The notes under the pieces: model-generated
Databases searched by the model: none
What the model was told of the DNA's origin: nothing
Seen by the model: only the letters and a program-made list of their open reading frames with translations
Part shown: piece after piece, positions 56,643 to 64,000 of the stretch
How positions within the stretch are numbered: position 1 is the stretch's first letter
Layout: every line of letters starts with the position of its first letter
Assembly: GCA_041402005.1 (NCBI GenBank)
Contig: JAWKTB010000002.1
Coordinates: 248,001-312,000 of the forward strand
Length of the DNA: 64,000 nucleotides
Direction of reading: 5' to 3'
DNA from: JAJRXR01 sp041402005
GTDB lineage: Bacteria; Planctomycetota; Phycisphaerae; Phycisphaerales; UBA1924
Translations under genes and position numbers: made by a program

Positions 56643-59459
56643 ATGCGTGCACAGCGCTCGGTCGGGCTCGGGTATCTCATCCTCACCGCCGGTCTGGTCT
56701 CGGGCTGCACGCCGCGGGGCTACGACGGGGGCGCCCTCGTGGCGGTCCCGACGTACCGCCACGTCGACGCCCGCTCAGCTATCGCCCTGGACAACATCGA
56801 CGCCAAGCAACGACGCATGCGGGGCGAGGGCGAGGAGGCCCACGAGAGTCGCGAGCGGGCCGAACGCGCCGAGCGAGGCGAGCGTGAAGGGCGACGCGAA
56901 CTCGGCGAGCGCATGGACGAGCCCGAGGAGGCGATGCGCTTCTTCCTCGCCCAGCGCCTCGGGCCCGGCATGACCCAGTACCCCATCGAGCAGGTCCAGG
57001 CTGCCAGGCGCTGGACCCAGCAGCGCGAGCGCGACCTCCGCGCCCAGCGGGGCGCGCTCCCCGGCGGGCTCGATCACTGGGAGCCACTGGGCCCGGGCAA
57101 CATCGGCGGACGCACCCGCGCCATCCTCATCAACCCCGTCAACCCCGACATCATGTACGCCGGCGGTGTCGCGGGCGGCGTCTTCAAGTCCACCAACGGG
57201 GGCGCCAGCTGGAACCCCACCTCCGACGACCTCATCAACATCGCCATCGCCTCGATGGTCATGGACCCCACGAACCCCGACGTCATCTACGCCGGCACGG
57301 GCGAGGGCTTCTTCAACAGCGACGGCGTGCGCGGGCTCGGCATCTTCAAGACGACCGACGCCGGCGCGACGTGGAACCAACTGCCCGGGACCGTCGAGCC
57401 CGCCGTCCCCTTCGGCGCCTTCTTCCGGTGCAACAAGCTCGCCATCAGCCCGAACGACCACAACCGCCTCTACGCCGCGACGCGGACCGCCGTCTGGACC
57501 TCGCCCGATGGCGGCGCCACCTGGGAGGCGCTGCTCGACAACCCCACCGTCACGGACCTGCCCCCCGACGTGCCCGAGGCCGACGGTTCCTCGGCGGGCT
57601 TCACCGACATCGCGGTCCGCCAGGACACGCCGATGGGTCAGCCCGACGTCATCTTCGCCTGCTCGGGCAGCTTCACGCCCTCGGGCCTCTACCGGTCCGA
57701 GGACGCGGGCGCGAGCTGGGACAAGCTCGGCACCAACGCCGACCTCATCCGCGGCGACCAGGGTCGCATGACCATCTCCATCGCCCCCTCCAACAACGAC
57801 GTCGTCTACATCTGCATGGCCAACAACGGCGGGTCGGGCGCGACGGGGCAGTTCGTCAACGTGTTCCGCTCCACCAACGGCGGCGATACCTGGGAGCCAC
57901 GCGTCGACTTCGGACAAGAAATCTCTCCGTTCCTGCTCTCCAACCTGATCTTCGGCGCCGGGTGCTTCGGCAACGGGCAGTACGCCCAGGGCTGGTACGA
58001 CAACTACATCCGCGTCGACCCCACCAACCCCGACGTCGTCTGGGTCGGCGGCGTCGACATCTTCCGCTCCGACGACGGCGCCCAAACCTTCGGCATCGCC
58101 TCCTACTGGTGGCTCGACTCCACCTTCGACGCCTACGTCCACGCCGACCAGCACGAGCTCGTCTTCCACCCCGACTACGACGGCGTCACCAACACGACCA
58201 TCTTCTCGGGCTCCGACGGCGGCATCTATCGCTCCGACAATGCCCTGGCCGCCACCACGCTCGAGGACTGCCCCTTCGACGACAACTTCGACCTCGTCTT
58301 CGACGACTTCCCCCAAATCATCTGGCACACCCTGAACAACGGGTACGGCGTCACGCAGTTCTACCACGGCGCCGTCGCCTCCATGTCCGACACGTTCATC
58401 GGCGGCGCCCAGGACAACGGCACCAGCCGCGTCACCTCCACGGGCGCGATCAACTCCTGGACCGAGGTCTACGGCGGCGACGGCGGGTATTGCGCCATCG
58501 ACGCCGCCAACAACAACAACATGTACGCCGAGACCCAGTTCTTCCCCAGCATGGTCCGCTCCACCGACGGGGGCGCCAACTGGTTCGACGCCAACAACGG
58601 CATCTTCGACAGCGACGGCCTCTTCATCAATCCTTTCGCCATCGACAAGAGCATGCCGAACGTGCTCTGGTCGGGCGGCCAACGTCCCTGGCGCACGATC
58701 AACTCCGCCAACTCCTGGGTCCCCGCCGGCCCCAACTTCAGCGGCCCCGCCAACCAGTCCGCCATCGCCATCGCCCCCTCCAACTCCAACGTCGTCTACT
58801 ACGGCTTCGAGGACGGGTACGTCGCCCGCTCCGCCAACGCCCTCGACCCGAACCCCGACTGGGAGCTCTTCGACTCGGACAACGGCCTGCCCGCCGAGAG
58901 CGCCTACATCTCCTCCGTCGCCGTCGACCCCGCCGACCCCGACATCGCCTACGCGACCAGCTCCACCTTCGGCGCCAACCACATCTACAAGACCACCGAC
59001 GGCGGCCAGAACTGGAGCCCGATCGACGGCGACATCGCGATCGCCGGCGTCCCCGAAGTCCCGGCCCACTGGATCGCCGTCCGCCCCTGCGACTCCCGTC
59101 AGCTCTTCGTGGGCACCGAGGTCGGCCTGTTCGCCTCGGGTGACGCCGGGATGAGCTGGGCGCCCGCGAACCTCGGCATGGCCAACACCGTCATCGAGTC
59201 CCTCGACTTCCGCGACGACGACCACATCGTCGCCTTCACGCACGGGCGCGGCGCCTTCATCGCCTCACTCGACCCGTGCGGCGAGTCCTGCGGCATCGAC
59301 TACGACGGCGACACCACCATCACCATGGACGACGTCCTCGAGTTCATCACCCTCTTCATCCAGATGAACCCGAGCACCGACCTCGCCCCGCCCTTCGGCG
59401 TCTGGGACTACTCCGACGTCCTCGCCTTCATGGTCACCTTCGCCGCCGGCTGCCCCTAG
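56643..59459 (+). CDS. Surface lipoprotein with BNR/VPS10-like propeller and dockerin-like tail
   Basis: A 938-residue lipoprotein: lipobox G-L-V-S-G-C22. A charged helical stretch (about 60-120, R/E-rich) leads to a large beta-propeller of BNR/VPS10-type repeats (about 130-870): repeated D-G-G-x-x-W (T-N-G-G-A-S-W, S-P-D-G-G-A-T-W, T-D-G-G-Q-N-W) and N-P-D-x-x-Y-A-G. The C-terminal 60 residues are an EF-hand-like dockerin type: G-I-D-Y-D-G-D-T-T-I-T-M-D-D-V-L-E-F and a second D-Y-S-D-V-L-A-F, ending in A-A-G-C-P. This GC-terminal form is common in Phycisphaerae and is thought to anchor proteins. Sialidase-like activity is unlikely to be inferable. The tRNA-Ala lies between its open frame's upstream end and the true ATG. 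Confidence 0.86.
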   Translation: MRAQRSVGLGYLILTAGLVSGCTPRGYDGGALVAVPTYRHVDARSAIALDNIDAKQRRMRGEGEEAHESRERAERAERGEREGRRELGERMDEPEEAMRFFLAQRLGPGMTQYPIEQVQAARRWTQQRERDLRAQRGALPGGLDHWEPLGPGNIGGRTRAILINPVNPDIMYAGGVAGGVFKSTNGGASWNPTSDDLINIAIASMVMDPTNPDVIYAGTGEGFFNSDGVRGLGIFKTTDAGATWNQLPGTVEPAVPFGAFFRCNKLAISPNDHNRLYAATRTAVWTSPDGGATWEALLDNPTVTDLPPDVPEADGSSAGFTDIAVRQDTPMGQPDVIFACSGSFTPSGLYRSEDAGASWDKLGTNADLIRGDQGRMTISIAPSNNDVVYICMANNGGSGATGQFVNVFRSTNGGDTWEPRVDFGQEISPFLLSNLIFGAGCFGNGQYAQGWYDNYIRVDPTNPDVVWVGGVDIFRSDDGAQTFGIASYWWLDSTFDAYVHADQHELVFHPDYDGVTNTTIFSGSDGGIYRSDNALAATTLEDCPFDDNFDLVFDDFPQIIWHTLNNGYGVTQFYHGAVASMSDTFIGGAQDNGTSRVTSTGAINSWTEVYGGDGGYCAIDAANNNNMYAETQFFPSMVRSTDGGANWFDANNGIFDSDGLFINPFAIDKSMPNVLWSGGQRPWRTINSANSWVPAGPNFSGPANQSAIAIAPSNSNVVYYGFEDGYVARSANALDPNPDWELFDSDNGLPAESAYISSVAVDPADPDIAYATSSTFGANHIYKTTDGGQNWSPIDGDIAIAGVPEVPAHWIAVRPCDSRQLFVGTEVGLFASGDAGMSWAPANLGMANTVIESLDFRDDDHIVAFTHGRGAFIASLDPCGESCGIDYDGDTTITMDDVLEFITLFIQMNPSTDLAPPFGVWDYSDVLAFMVTFAAGCP

Positions 59460-59467
59460 CCCCGCGA

Positions 59468-60310
59468 CTAGTCGTCCAGGCGGATCGACTCGAGCAGTCG
59501 CCCGCCCCGCGCGGGCTCGTCGGCGTCCACGTCGAAGACGAACGCTTCGCCCGTGCGCACCCGCACCGGCGGCGCCGACGCCCCCGCGAGCAGCGTCCCG
59601 CACAGGTGCTCGAGCTGCGGGTTGTGCCCGACCAGACACAACGCCCCAGCGCCGGCGTGCTCGCGGATCAGCTTCAGCACCCCCGAGACCGGCTCGCCCA
59701 CGCACAGGCGCCCGTCGGTCATGAACTCCGCCTCCAGCGTCTTGTTGATCCGCTCGGCGGTGTCGAACGCACGCACGTACGGGCTCGTCACGACGAGGGT
59801 GGGGGGGTGGTCCAGATCGGCGAACGCCGCGCCCAGATAGTCCGCCTGTCGCTCACCCCGTGCGAGCAGGGGGCGGTCTTCGTCCCGCCCGGTGGGCGAA
59901 CTCTGCTCGGCCTTGCCGTGCCGGACGACGTAGAGACGCATCACGCGCCCTTCCCCTCCCGCGCCCCGCCCACCCTGGTACTTGAGCACCTCGACCCGAT
60001 CAATGGTGACCAGGCAATCGCCCAGCATGGGCTCGACCGCCGCCAGCAGCGCGTCCACGTGCTCCTGCGTGTCCACGATCTCGACGACCATGGGCAGGTC
60101 GCTGGAGAGGACGAGCAGCTTGGCGCTGTGCACACGGCTGTTGGCGCCGAAGCCCATCACCCCCCGCAGCACCGTCGCCCCGGCGATCCCCATCTCCCGC
60201 GCCTTGCGGACGATCGCCTCGTAGACGGGCAGCCCGTCGGCCCGGTCGCTCTCGCCGACGAAGATCCGCACCAGGCGCCCCTCGCCCTTGCTCGCCCCGA
60301 AGCGTTCCAT
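59468..60310 (-). CDS. DUF190-SixA (phosphohistidine phosphatase) fusion
   Basis: A 280-residue two-domain protein in one frame. Residues 1-115 are a DUF190 domain (R-I-F-V-G-E near 15; L-P-V-Y-E-A-I-V-R-K-A-R-E-M-G-I-A-G-A-T-V-L-R-G-V-M-G-F-G), which elsewhere is encoded next to or fused with CrcB fluoride channels. Residues 124-280 are a SixA-like histidine-phosphatase domain: R130-H131-G in Y-V-V-R-H-G-K-A, and the second histidine H229 in L-V-G-H-N-P-Q-L. Both catalytic His are kept. It is 3 bases downstream of crcB, so the pair is cotranscribed. Joining of these two domains is unfamiliar to me. Confidence 0.92.
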   Translation of the reverse strand: MERFGASKGEGRLVRIFVGESDRADGLPVYEAIVRKAREMGIAGATVLRGVMGFGANSRVHSAKLLVLSSDLPMVVEIVDTQEHVDALLAAVEPMLGDCLVTIDRVEVLKYQGGRGAGGEGRVMRLYVVRHGKAEQSSPTGRDEDRPLLARGERQADYLGAAFADLDHPPTLVVTSPYVRAFDTAERINKTLEAEFMTDGRLCVGEPVSGVLKLIREHAGAGALCLVGHNPQLEHLCGTLLAGASAPPVRVRTGEAFVFDVDADEPARGGRLLESIRLDD

Positions 60311-60313
60311 CGA

Positions 60314-60700
60314 TCAGCCTCCCGCGACGCGGACCGCGGCCCGCACGCCGATGAACACGCACGCCAGCCCGAGCCCGTTGCTCAGGAGCACGTACGCCGT
60401 CGCCCGCCCGAACTGCCCCTCCTCGAGCATGGTCATCGTGTCGTACCCGAAGGTCGAGAAGGTCGTGAACCCGCCGAGCAGCCCGATCAGCAGGGCGAAG
60501 CGCAGCTCCTCGCTCACGACGACCGGCCCGCTCGTCAGCAGGCGCGCCAGGAAGCCGATCACAAGGCATCCGAGGACGTTGACCGCGAGCGTGCCGAACG
60601 GGAACGACGAGTCCGTCCCGGTCTGGATCCACTTGGACACGAGGAAGCGGAGCACGCTCCCCACGCCCCCGCCCAGAAAGATCATCAGGAGCATCTTCAT
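60314..60700 (-). CDS. crcB: Fluoride ion channel CrcB/Fluc
   Basis: A 128-residue four-helix membrane protein that exports fluoride as a dual-topology dimer. Signatures: G-G-G-V-G-S-V-L-R-F (helix 1), F-G-T-L-A-V-N-V-L-G-C with the conserved Asn, and the central G-G-F-T-T-F-S-T-F-G-Y-D. Only one crcB is present, so a homodimer is expected. A TAGGCT hexamer 12 bases before the ATG is a plausible -10 (very short leader). I do not see a fluoride riboswitch in the 73-base gap before the divergent exporter gene. Confidence 0.95.
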   Translation of the reverse strand: MKMLLMIFLGGGVGSVLRFLVSKWIQTGTDSSFPFGTLAVNVLGCLVIGFLARLLTSGPVVVSEELRFALLIGLLGGFTTFSTFGYDTMTMLEEGQFGRATAYVLLSNGLGLACVFIGVRAAVRVAGG

Positions 60701-60742
60701 CGCGGCCCGATCAGCCTAGCACGCCCGCGCCGGCGGCGTCCC

Positions 60743-60748
60743 TAGCAT
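60743..60748 (+). promoter_or_regulatory. Putative -10 element (TAGCAT) of the DMT exporter gene
   Basis: TAGCAT lies 25 bases before the ATG at 60774; no -35 or clear ribosome site is visible. Confidence 0.4.
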
Positions 60749-60773
60749 CCGATCCCCGCCGGACCCCGCGCGC

Positions 60774-61817
60774 ATGACGACCCCCCCGCCCGACCACGCC
60801 CTCCGCGAGACGTCCGTCGGCGTGCTGACGGTCGCGCTCACGCTGGTCGGCTGGTCCGTCACGCCCCTGTTCATCAAGTACTTCGCGGCGTACATCGACG
60901 CGTGGACGAGCAACGGGTGGCGCTACGGCTTCTCGGCGCTGCTCTGGAGCCCGCTGCTGGTCGCCGGCGCCCTGCGGGGGACACTGCCCAAGGGGCTCTG
61001 GCGGGCCGCCCTCGTGCCCGCCCTCGTCAATGCCGCCGGTCAGGTTTGCTTCACCCTCGCCCACTACCACATCGGGCCGGGCCTGCTGACCTTCGGCCTG
61101 CGCTCGCAGATGGTCTTCGTCGCGGTCGGCGCCGCCCTGCTCTTCCCCGCCGAGCGCCTCGTCGTCCGCTCGCCCGCGTTCCTCACCGGGGTCGTGCTGG
61201 TGATGGTGGGGACGATCGGGACGGTCGCCTTCGGCGCGCTCGGCGACAGCGAGAAGGCGGGGTACGCCCTGGGCGTCACGCTCGCGATCTGCTCGGGCGC
61301 GGGCTTCGCCGGCTACGCCCTGGCGGTCCGCAAGTACATGCACGACATCCCGACCATGACCGCCTTCGCCGCGATCAGCCTGTACACCTCCATCGCGATG
61401 GTCGGGCTCATGCTCCCGATCGCCGAGAAGCACGGCGGCGGCGCCCTCGACCTCTCCACTCGCCAGTTCTGCGTCCTCCTCCTCTCCAGCGTCATCGGCA
61501 TCGCGCTGGGACACGTCCTCTATTACATCTCGATCAAGCGTCTCGGCGTCGCCGTCTCGACCGGCGTCATCCAGCTCCAGCCCGTCTGCGTCGCGGTCCT
61601 GTCCTACTTCACGTTCGGCGAGGTGCTCAACCTCGCGCAATGGGCCACGGGCGCCCTGGCGATCGCGGGCGCGATGCTCATGCTCTGGATCCAGCACAAG
61701 CTCAAGCGCGCTGCCCCGCGCGATCGCGAGTACGACGAACTGCCACCCGACCACGTCGCCGCGGCGTCACTCTGCGAGGAAGAACCCCAGACCCAGCCAC
61801 TCCCCGCCGACACCTAG
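60774..61817 (+). CDS. DMT-superfamily (EamA) transporter
   Basis: A 347-residue membrane protein with ten helices in two EamA repeats (about 15-150 and 170-305). Typical marks: W-S-V-T-P-L-F-I-K-Y near 28, W-R-Y-G near 50, the end of repeat 1 G-V-V-L-V-M-V-G-T-I-G, and in repeat 2 A-L-G-H-V-L-Y-Y-I-S-I-K-R-L-G-V-A-V-S-T-G-V-I-Q-L-Q-P-V. It exports an unknown metabolite (amino acids, nucleosides or sugars in the family). Its last four bases overlap the stop of the convergent gene in a CTAG palindrome, so each stop is a TAG. The C-tail (about 310-347) is acidic and cytoplasmic. Confidence 0.9.
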   Translation: MTTPPPDHALRETSVGVLTVALTLVGWSVTPLFIKYFAAYIDAWTSNGWRYGFSALLWSPLLVAGALRGTLPKGLWRAALVPALVNAAGQVCFTLAHYHIGPGLLTFGLRSQMVFVAVGAALLFPAERLVVRSPAFLTGVVLVMVGTIGTVAFGALGDSEKAGYALGVTLAICSGAGFAGYALAVRKYMHDIPTMTAFAAISLYTSIAMVGLMLPIAEKHGGGALDLSTRQFCVLLLSSVIGIALGHVLYYISIKRLGVAVSTGVIQLQPVCVAVLSYFTFGEVLNLAQWATGALAIAGAMLMLWIQHKLKRAAPRDREYDELPPDHVAAASLCEEEPQTQPLPADT

Positions 61818-62689
61818 CGCCGACGACGCGACGTCAGGACGAACGCGCCCGCCAGCAGACCAACACCACCCGGCGCCGGGATCACCACGATCCCGCGGAT
61901 ATCGAGGTCCTGTCCCATGTCGCCGACGAGCGACGGCGCGCCCGTGACGAGGCTGAACTCGTACAGGGCCGAGGGGTGCAGGATCGTGCTGGGCGGCTGG
62001 GCGTTGGAGGTCACGCCGAACAGGCGCCCGTCGGGTGTGAAGTCCATCGCGAGGAAATTCGCGTTGAACGAGACCGCCCCGCCCGCGTCGCTGACCTCGC
62101 CCGTCGCGGGGTCGATCGTCGCCAGCCCGAGGTCCGGCCCGGAGATCAGACTGCGGTGCCACGCGTAGAGCGTCCCGTCATCGGCGAACGCCATGTCGCC
62201 AAGCTGCGTCGCAATCGTCGCGCCGATGTGCAGGTCCACCGCCTTCGAGGCGGCCCCGGTCATTGTGTCGATCTGGTACAGCGCGAACGGCGAGTTGACG
62301 CCGATCCCCTCGCGCACCAGCGCGTACATCGTCCCGTCGGACGCGAAATCGATCGAGAACACGCCCGCGTCGGGCGTCGCGAGGCCCGTGATCGAGAGCG
62401 ACTGCTGCCCGCCGGGCCCGAAGCGGACGAGCGTGTGCGTCGTGCCCAGCCCCGCCGCCGCCCAGTAGTTCCAGTCGTCATCCACCGTCAGCGAGGTGAC
62501 GAACATCCCCGCGAGCCCGGTGTCCATCGGCGCCAGCGTCGCCGCCCCAGTCGCCTGGTCGATCGAGTACGTCGTCCCGTCAAAGGCGACCCCGATGATC
62601 TCGGTCGGTCCCGCCTGCGCGAAGCCCGACACAACACCCAGCAGGCCCACGAGGGCGCCCGCGGCGCACGACACACCATCACGATGCAT
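61814..62689 (-). CDS. Exported protein with PEP-CTERM-like sorting tail
   Basis: A 291-residue secreted protein. Signal peptide about 1-25 (G-V-V-S-G-F-A-Q-A). The body is a repeated beta-sheet pattern (T-T-Y-S-I-D-Q-A-T-G-A-A-T-L, A-L-Y-Q-I-D-T-M-T-G-A, L-G-L-A-T-I-D-P-A-T-G-E-V), a beta-propeller-like fold with a 'x-I-D-x-x-T-G' repeat. The C-terminal tail is I-P-A-P-G-G-V-G-L-L-A-G-A-F-V-L followed by T-S-R-R-R-R: a second substrate-like tail matching the protein at 15233. A GGGGA element precedes the ATG. Its stop overlaps the exporter gene's stop. Confidence 0.86.
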   Translation of the reverse strand: MHRDGVSCAAGALVGLLGVVSGFAQAGPTEIIGVAFDGTTYSIDQATGAATLAPMDTGLAGMFVTSLTVDDDWNYWAAAGLGTTHTLVRFGPGGQQSLSITGLATPDAGVFSIDFASDGTMYALVREGIGVNSPFALYQIDTMTGAASKAVDLHIGATIATQLGDMAFADDGTLYAWHRSLISGPDLGLATIDPATGEVSDAGGAVSFNANFLAMDFTPDGRLFGVTSNAQPPSTILHPSALYEFSLVTGAPSLVGDMGQDLDIRGIVVIPAPGGVGLLAGAFVLTSRRRR

Positions 62690-62829
62690 GAAACGTCCCC
62701 TGACTCCCCGGCGTGACGGAACCGCCCGCAATACGATGCAGGCGCCGATACGACCGGGGCGACGCCCCTGTTTCATCTGGAACCGCCTTTTTTGACCTCT
62801 GAACAAGCCGCCCGGAAGGAGACACGCCC

Positions 62830-64000
62830 ATGCGAATCCGAGTCCTCGGCGCCGCGGGCGAGGTCACCGGCTCGTGCTACCTCGTCGAGACCTCCAAGGC
62901 CCGCGTGCTCGTCGAGTTCGGCCTGTACCAGGGCGGTGCGCACACCGAGGCCAAGAACCGACGCCTCCCCCCGATCGACCCCGCCACCCTCGACGCCGTC
63001 GTCCTTACTCACGCCCACCTCGACCACTCCGGGCGCCTGCCGATGCTCCCGCGCGCCGGCTTCAAGGCCCCGATCCACGCGACCGCGGCGACCATCGAGC
63101 TATGCGACATCCTCCTGCGCGACTCGGCCTACCTCCAGGAGATGGAGGCCGCGCGCACGAGCAAGCGCCGCATCCGCCGGGGTCGCAACCCGGTCCAGCC
63201 CCTGTACACGACCAGCGACGTGGACCAACTCATGCCCCGGTTCGTGCGCGCCGACTTCGACACGCCCAAGGAGGTCGCCCCGGGCGTCGTCGCGCGCTGG
63301 GTCGAGGCGGGGCACATCCTCGGCGCCGCCAGCGTCCAGCTCGACCTCGAGGACAAGGGTGCGCGCAAGACCGTCGTCTTCTCGGGCGATATCGGTCCCA
63401 AGCACGCCCCCCTCCTGCGAGATCCCAAGACGTTCCAGCGCGCCGATGTCACCATCCTCGAATCGACCTACGGCGACCGGGACCACCCGCCCCTCGACAA
63501 GTCGGTCGAAAAACTCGCCGAGATCATCAGGAGCGCCCGCACCCCCAAGGGCAAGGTCCTGATCCCCTCGTTCGCGGTCGGCAGGACGCAGCAGCTCATC
63601 TACTTCATCGGACGCCTGCGTGAGGACGGGCGCCTCCAGGACCCACGCGTCTATGTCGACTCCCCGATGGCGACCAGCGCGACCACCCTGTACAAGTCCC
63701 ACCGCGAGCTGTTCGACGACGAGAGCTGGGCGATCATCGACCAGGGCGACTCGTGCCTCGATTTCCCGGGCCTCCGCTTCACCAAGGACGCCAGCGAGTC
63801 GATCGCCCTCAACCCCCTGGGCGACGGCGTCGTCATCATCTCCGCCGCCGGCATGTGCACCGGCGGACGCATCCTCCACCACCTCAAGCACAACCTCTGG
63901 CGCGAAGAGACCCATGTCGTCTTCGTCGGCTACCAGGGCCAGGGCACGCTCGGACGCCGACTCGTCGAGGGCGCCAAGTCCGTCAGCGTCATGGGCGAGC
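62830..64000 (+). CDS. Metallo-beta-lactamase/beta-CASP RNA nuclease (partial)
   Basis: Runs off the window end; 390 codons are visible. The N-terminal metallo-beta-lactamase fold has the zinc motif H61-A-H-L-D-H66, then G-H-I-L-G-A-A-S-V, F-S-G-D-I-G and the E-S-T-Y-G-D-R motif, followed by the beta-CASP domain (P-S-F-A-V-G-R-T-Q-Q-L, D-S-P-M-A, S-A-A-G-M-C-T-G-G-R). This is the YSH1/RNase-J-relative group of exo/endo-nucleases acting on RNA. The motif before the metal site reads L-V-E29-F-G-L-Y-Q-G, with Glu where Asp is common. AAGGAGA 12 bases before the ATG gives a loose ribosome site. Confidence 0.92.
   Translation, partial: MRIRVLGAAGEVTGSCYLVETSKARVLVEFGLYQGGAHTEAKNRRLPPIDPATLDAVVLTHAHLDHSGRLPMLPRAGFKAPIHATAATIELCDILLRDSAYLQEMEAARTSKRRIRRGRNPVQPLYTTSDVDQLMPRFVRADFDTPKEVAPGVVARWVEAGHILGAASVQLDLEDKGARKTVVFSGDIGPKHAPLLRDPKTFQRADVTILESTYGDRDHPPLDKSVEKLAEIIRSARTPKGKVLIPSFAVGRTQQLIYFIGRLREDGRLQDPRVYVDSPMATSATTLYKSHRELFDDESWAIIDQGDSCLDFPGLRFTKDASESIALNPLGDGVVIISAAGMCTGGRILHHLKHNLWREETHVVFVGYQGQGTLGRRLVEGAKSVSVMGE

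Noticed and set aside
60701..60773. Possible fluoride riboswitch upstream of crcB
   Set aside because: The 73-base gap lacks the conserved GGNGATGG...GCTGATG elements of the crcB motif.
1..64000. CRISPR arrays, insertion sequences, prophage
   Set aside because: No regularly spaced direct repeats, transposase or integrase motifs were seen.

Overview
The window looks like a chromosomal segment of a high-GC planctomycete, most likely class Phycisphaerae. The signs are surface proteins with a PAP...RRRR sorting tail, an exosortase, a CxxC...CPECG zinc ribbon of the planctomycete type, a prepilin-like protein, a secreted beta-propeller ending in a GC-terminal dockerin-like tail, and an intergenic inverted repeat of the kind whose spurious translation reads SPKRQRG. 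The taxonomic call is an inference from these marks, not from a marker-gene tree.

Layout. 1-7.7 kb: a small coiled-coil protein, tRNA-Ser(GCT) with terminator, a secreted esterase, a thioredoxin-fold protein, a small membrane protein, then a minus-strand block (GNAT acetyltransferase, YjbQ, membrane protein, YceI, DUF11-repeat lipoprotein). 7.9-15.1 kb: housekeeping and regulation: guaA, a lipoprotein, an RsbW-like ATPase, a STAS protein, an MlaE permease, a UbiA-type prenyltransferase, ribH-nusB, ftsY. 15.2-18.3 kb: an exosortase-substrate protein, a Cys-rich secreted protein with an odd start, and a zinc-ribbon membrane protein. 18.5-23.3 kb: an RND efflux adaptor and pump. 23.3-26.4 kb: a ChaN-type lipoprotein, a lipoprotein, ispF, an SDR.

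26.4-42.8 kb is the centrepiece: a minus-strand exopolysaccharide/exosortase locus. In transcription order it holds a Wza-like export lipoprotein, exosortase, an EpsI-like protein, a giant TPR protein, a Wzc-like chain-length protein with a damaged P-loop, an NDP-sugar epimerase, a WecA/MraY-type initiating phosphotransferase, a ParA ATPase, a VanZ protein and MurJ. Together these would start, elongate and export a polysaccharide and cleave/anchor sorted proteins. Two proteins with the matching C-terminal tail (15233-15916 and 61814-62689) lie elsewhere in the window.

43-64 kb: lipA; a hicAB toxin-antitoxin pair behind a consensus promoter; S41 peptidase; HD-GYP phosphodiesterase; EVE protein; aldose epimerase; a Cys-rich protein; a long coiled-coil protein with a Wzz-like membrane end; an ECF sigma/anti-sigma pair divergent from a prepilin-like protein and a secreted cyclophilin; an outer-membrane barrel protein; tRNA-Ala(TGC); a large beta-propeller lipoprotein; a DUF190-SixA fusion next to crcB; a DMT exporter; a second sorted protein; and a beta-CASP nuclease running off the end.

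The most general signal is at promoters. Ten genes have a TAnnnT hexamer 5-8 bases before an ATG/GTG and no Shine-Dalgarno sequence, which points to leaderless mRNAs. Genes with longer leaders carry ordinary GGAG-type ribosome sites. All functional calls come from reading motifs by eye; no database search was run.
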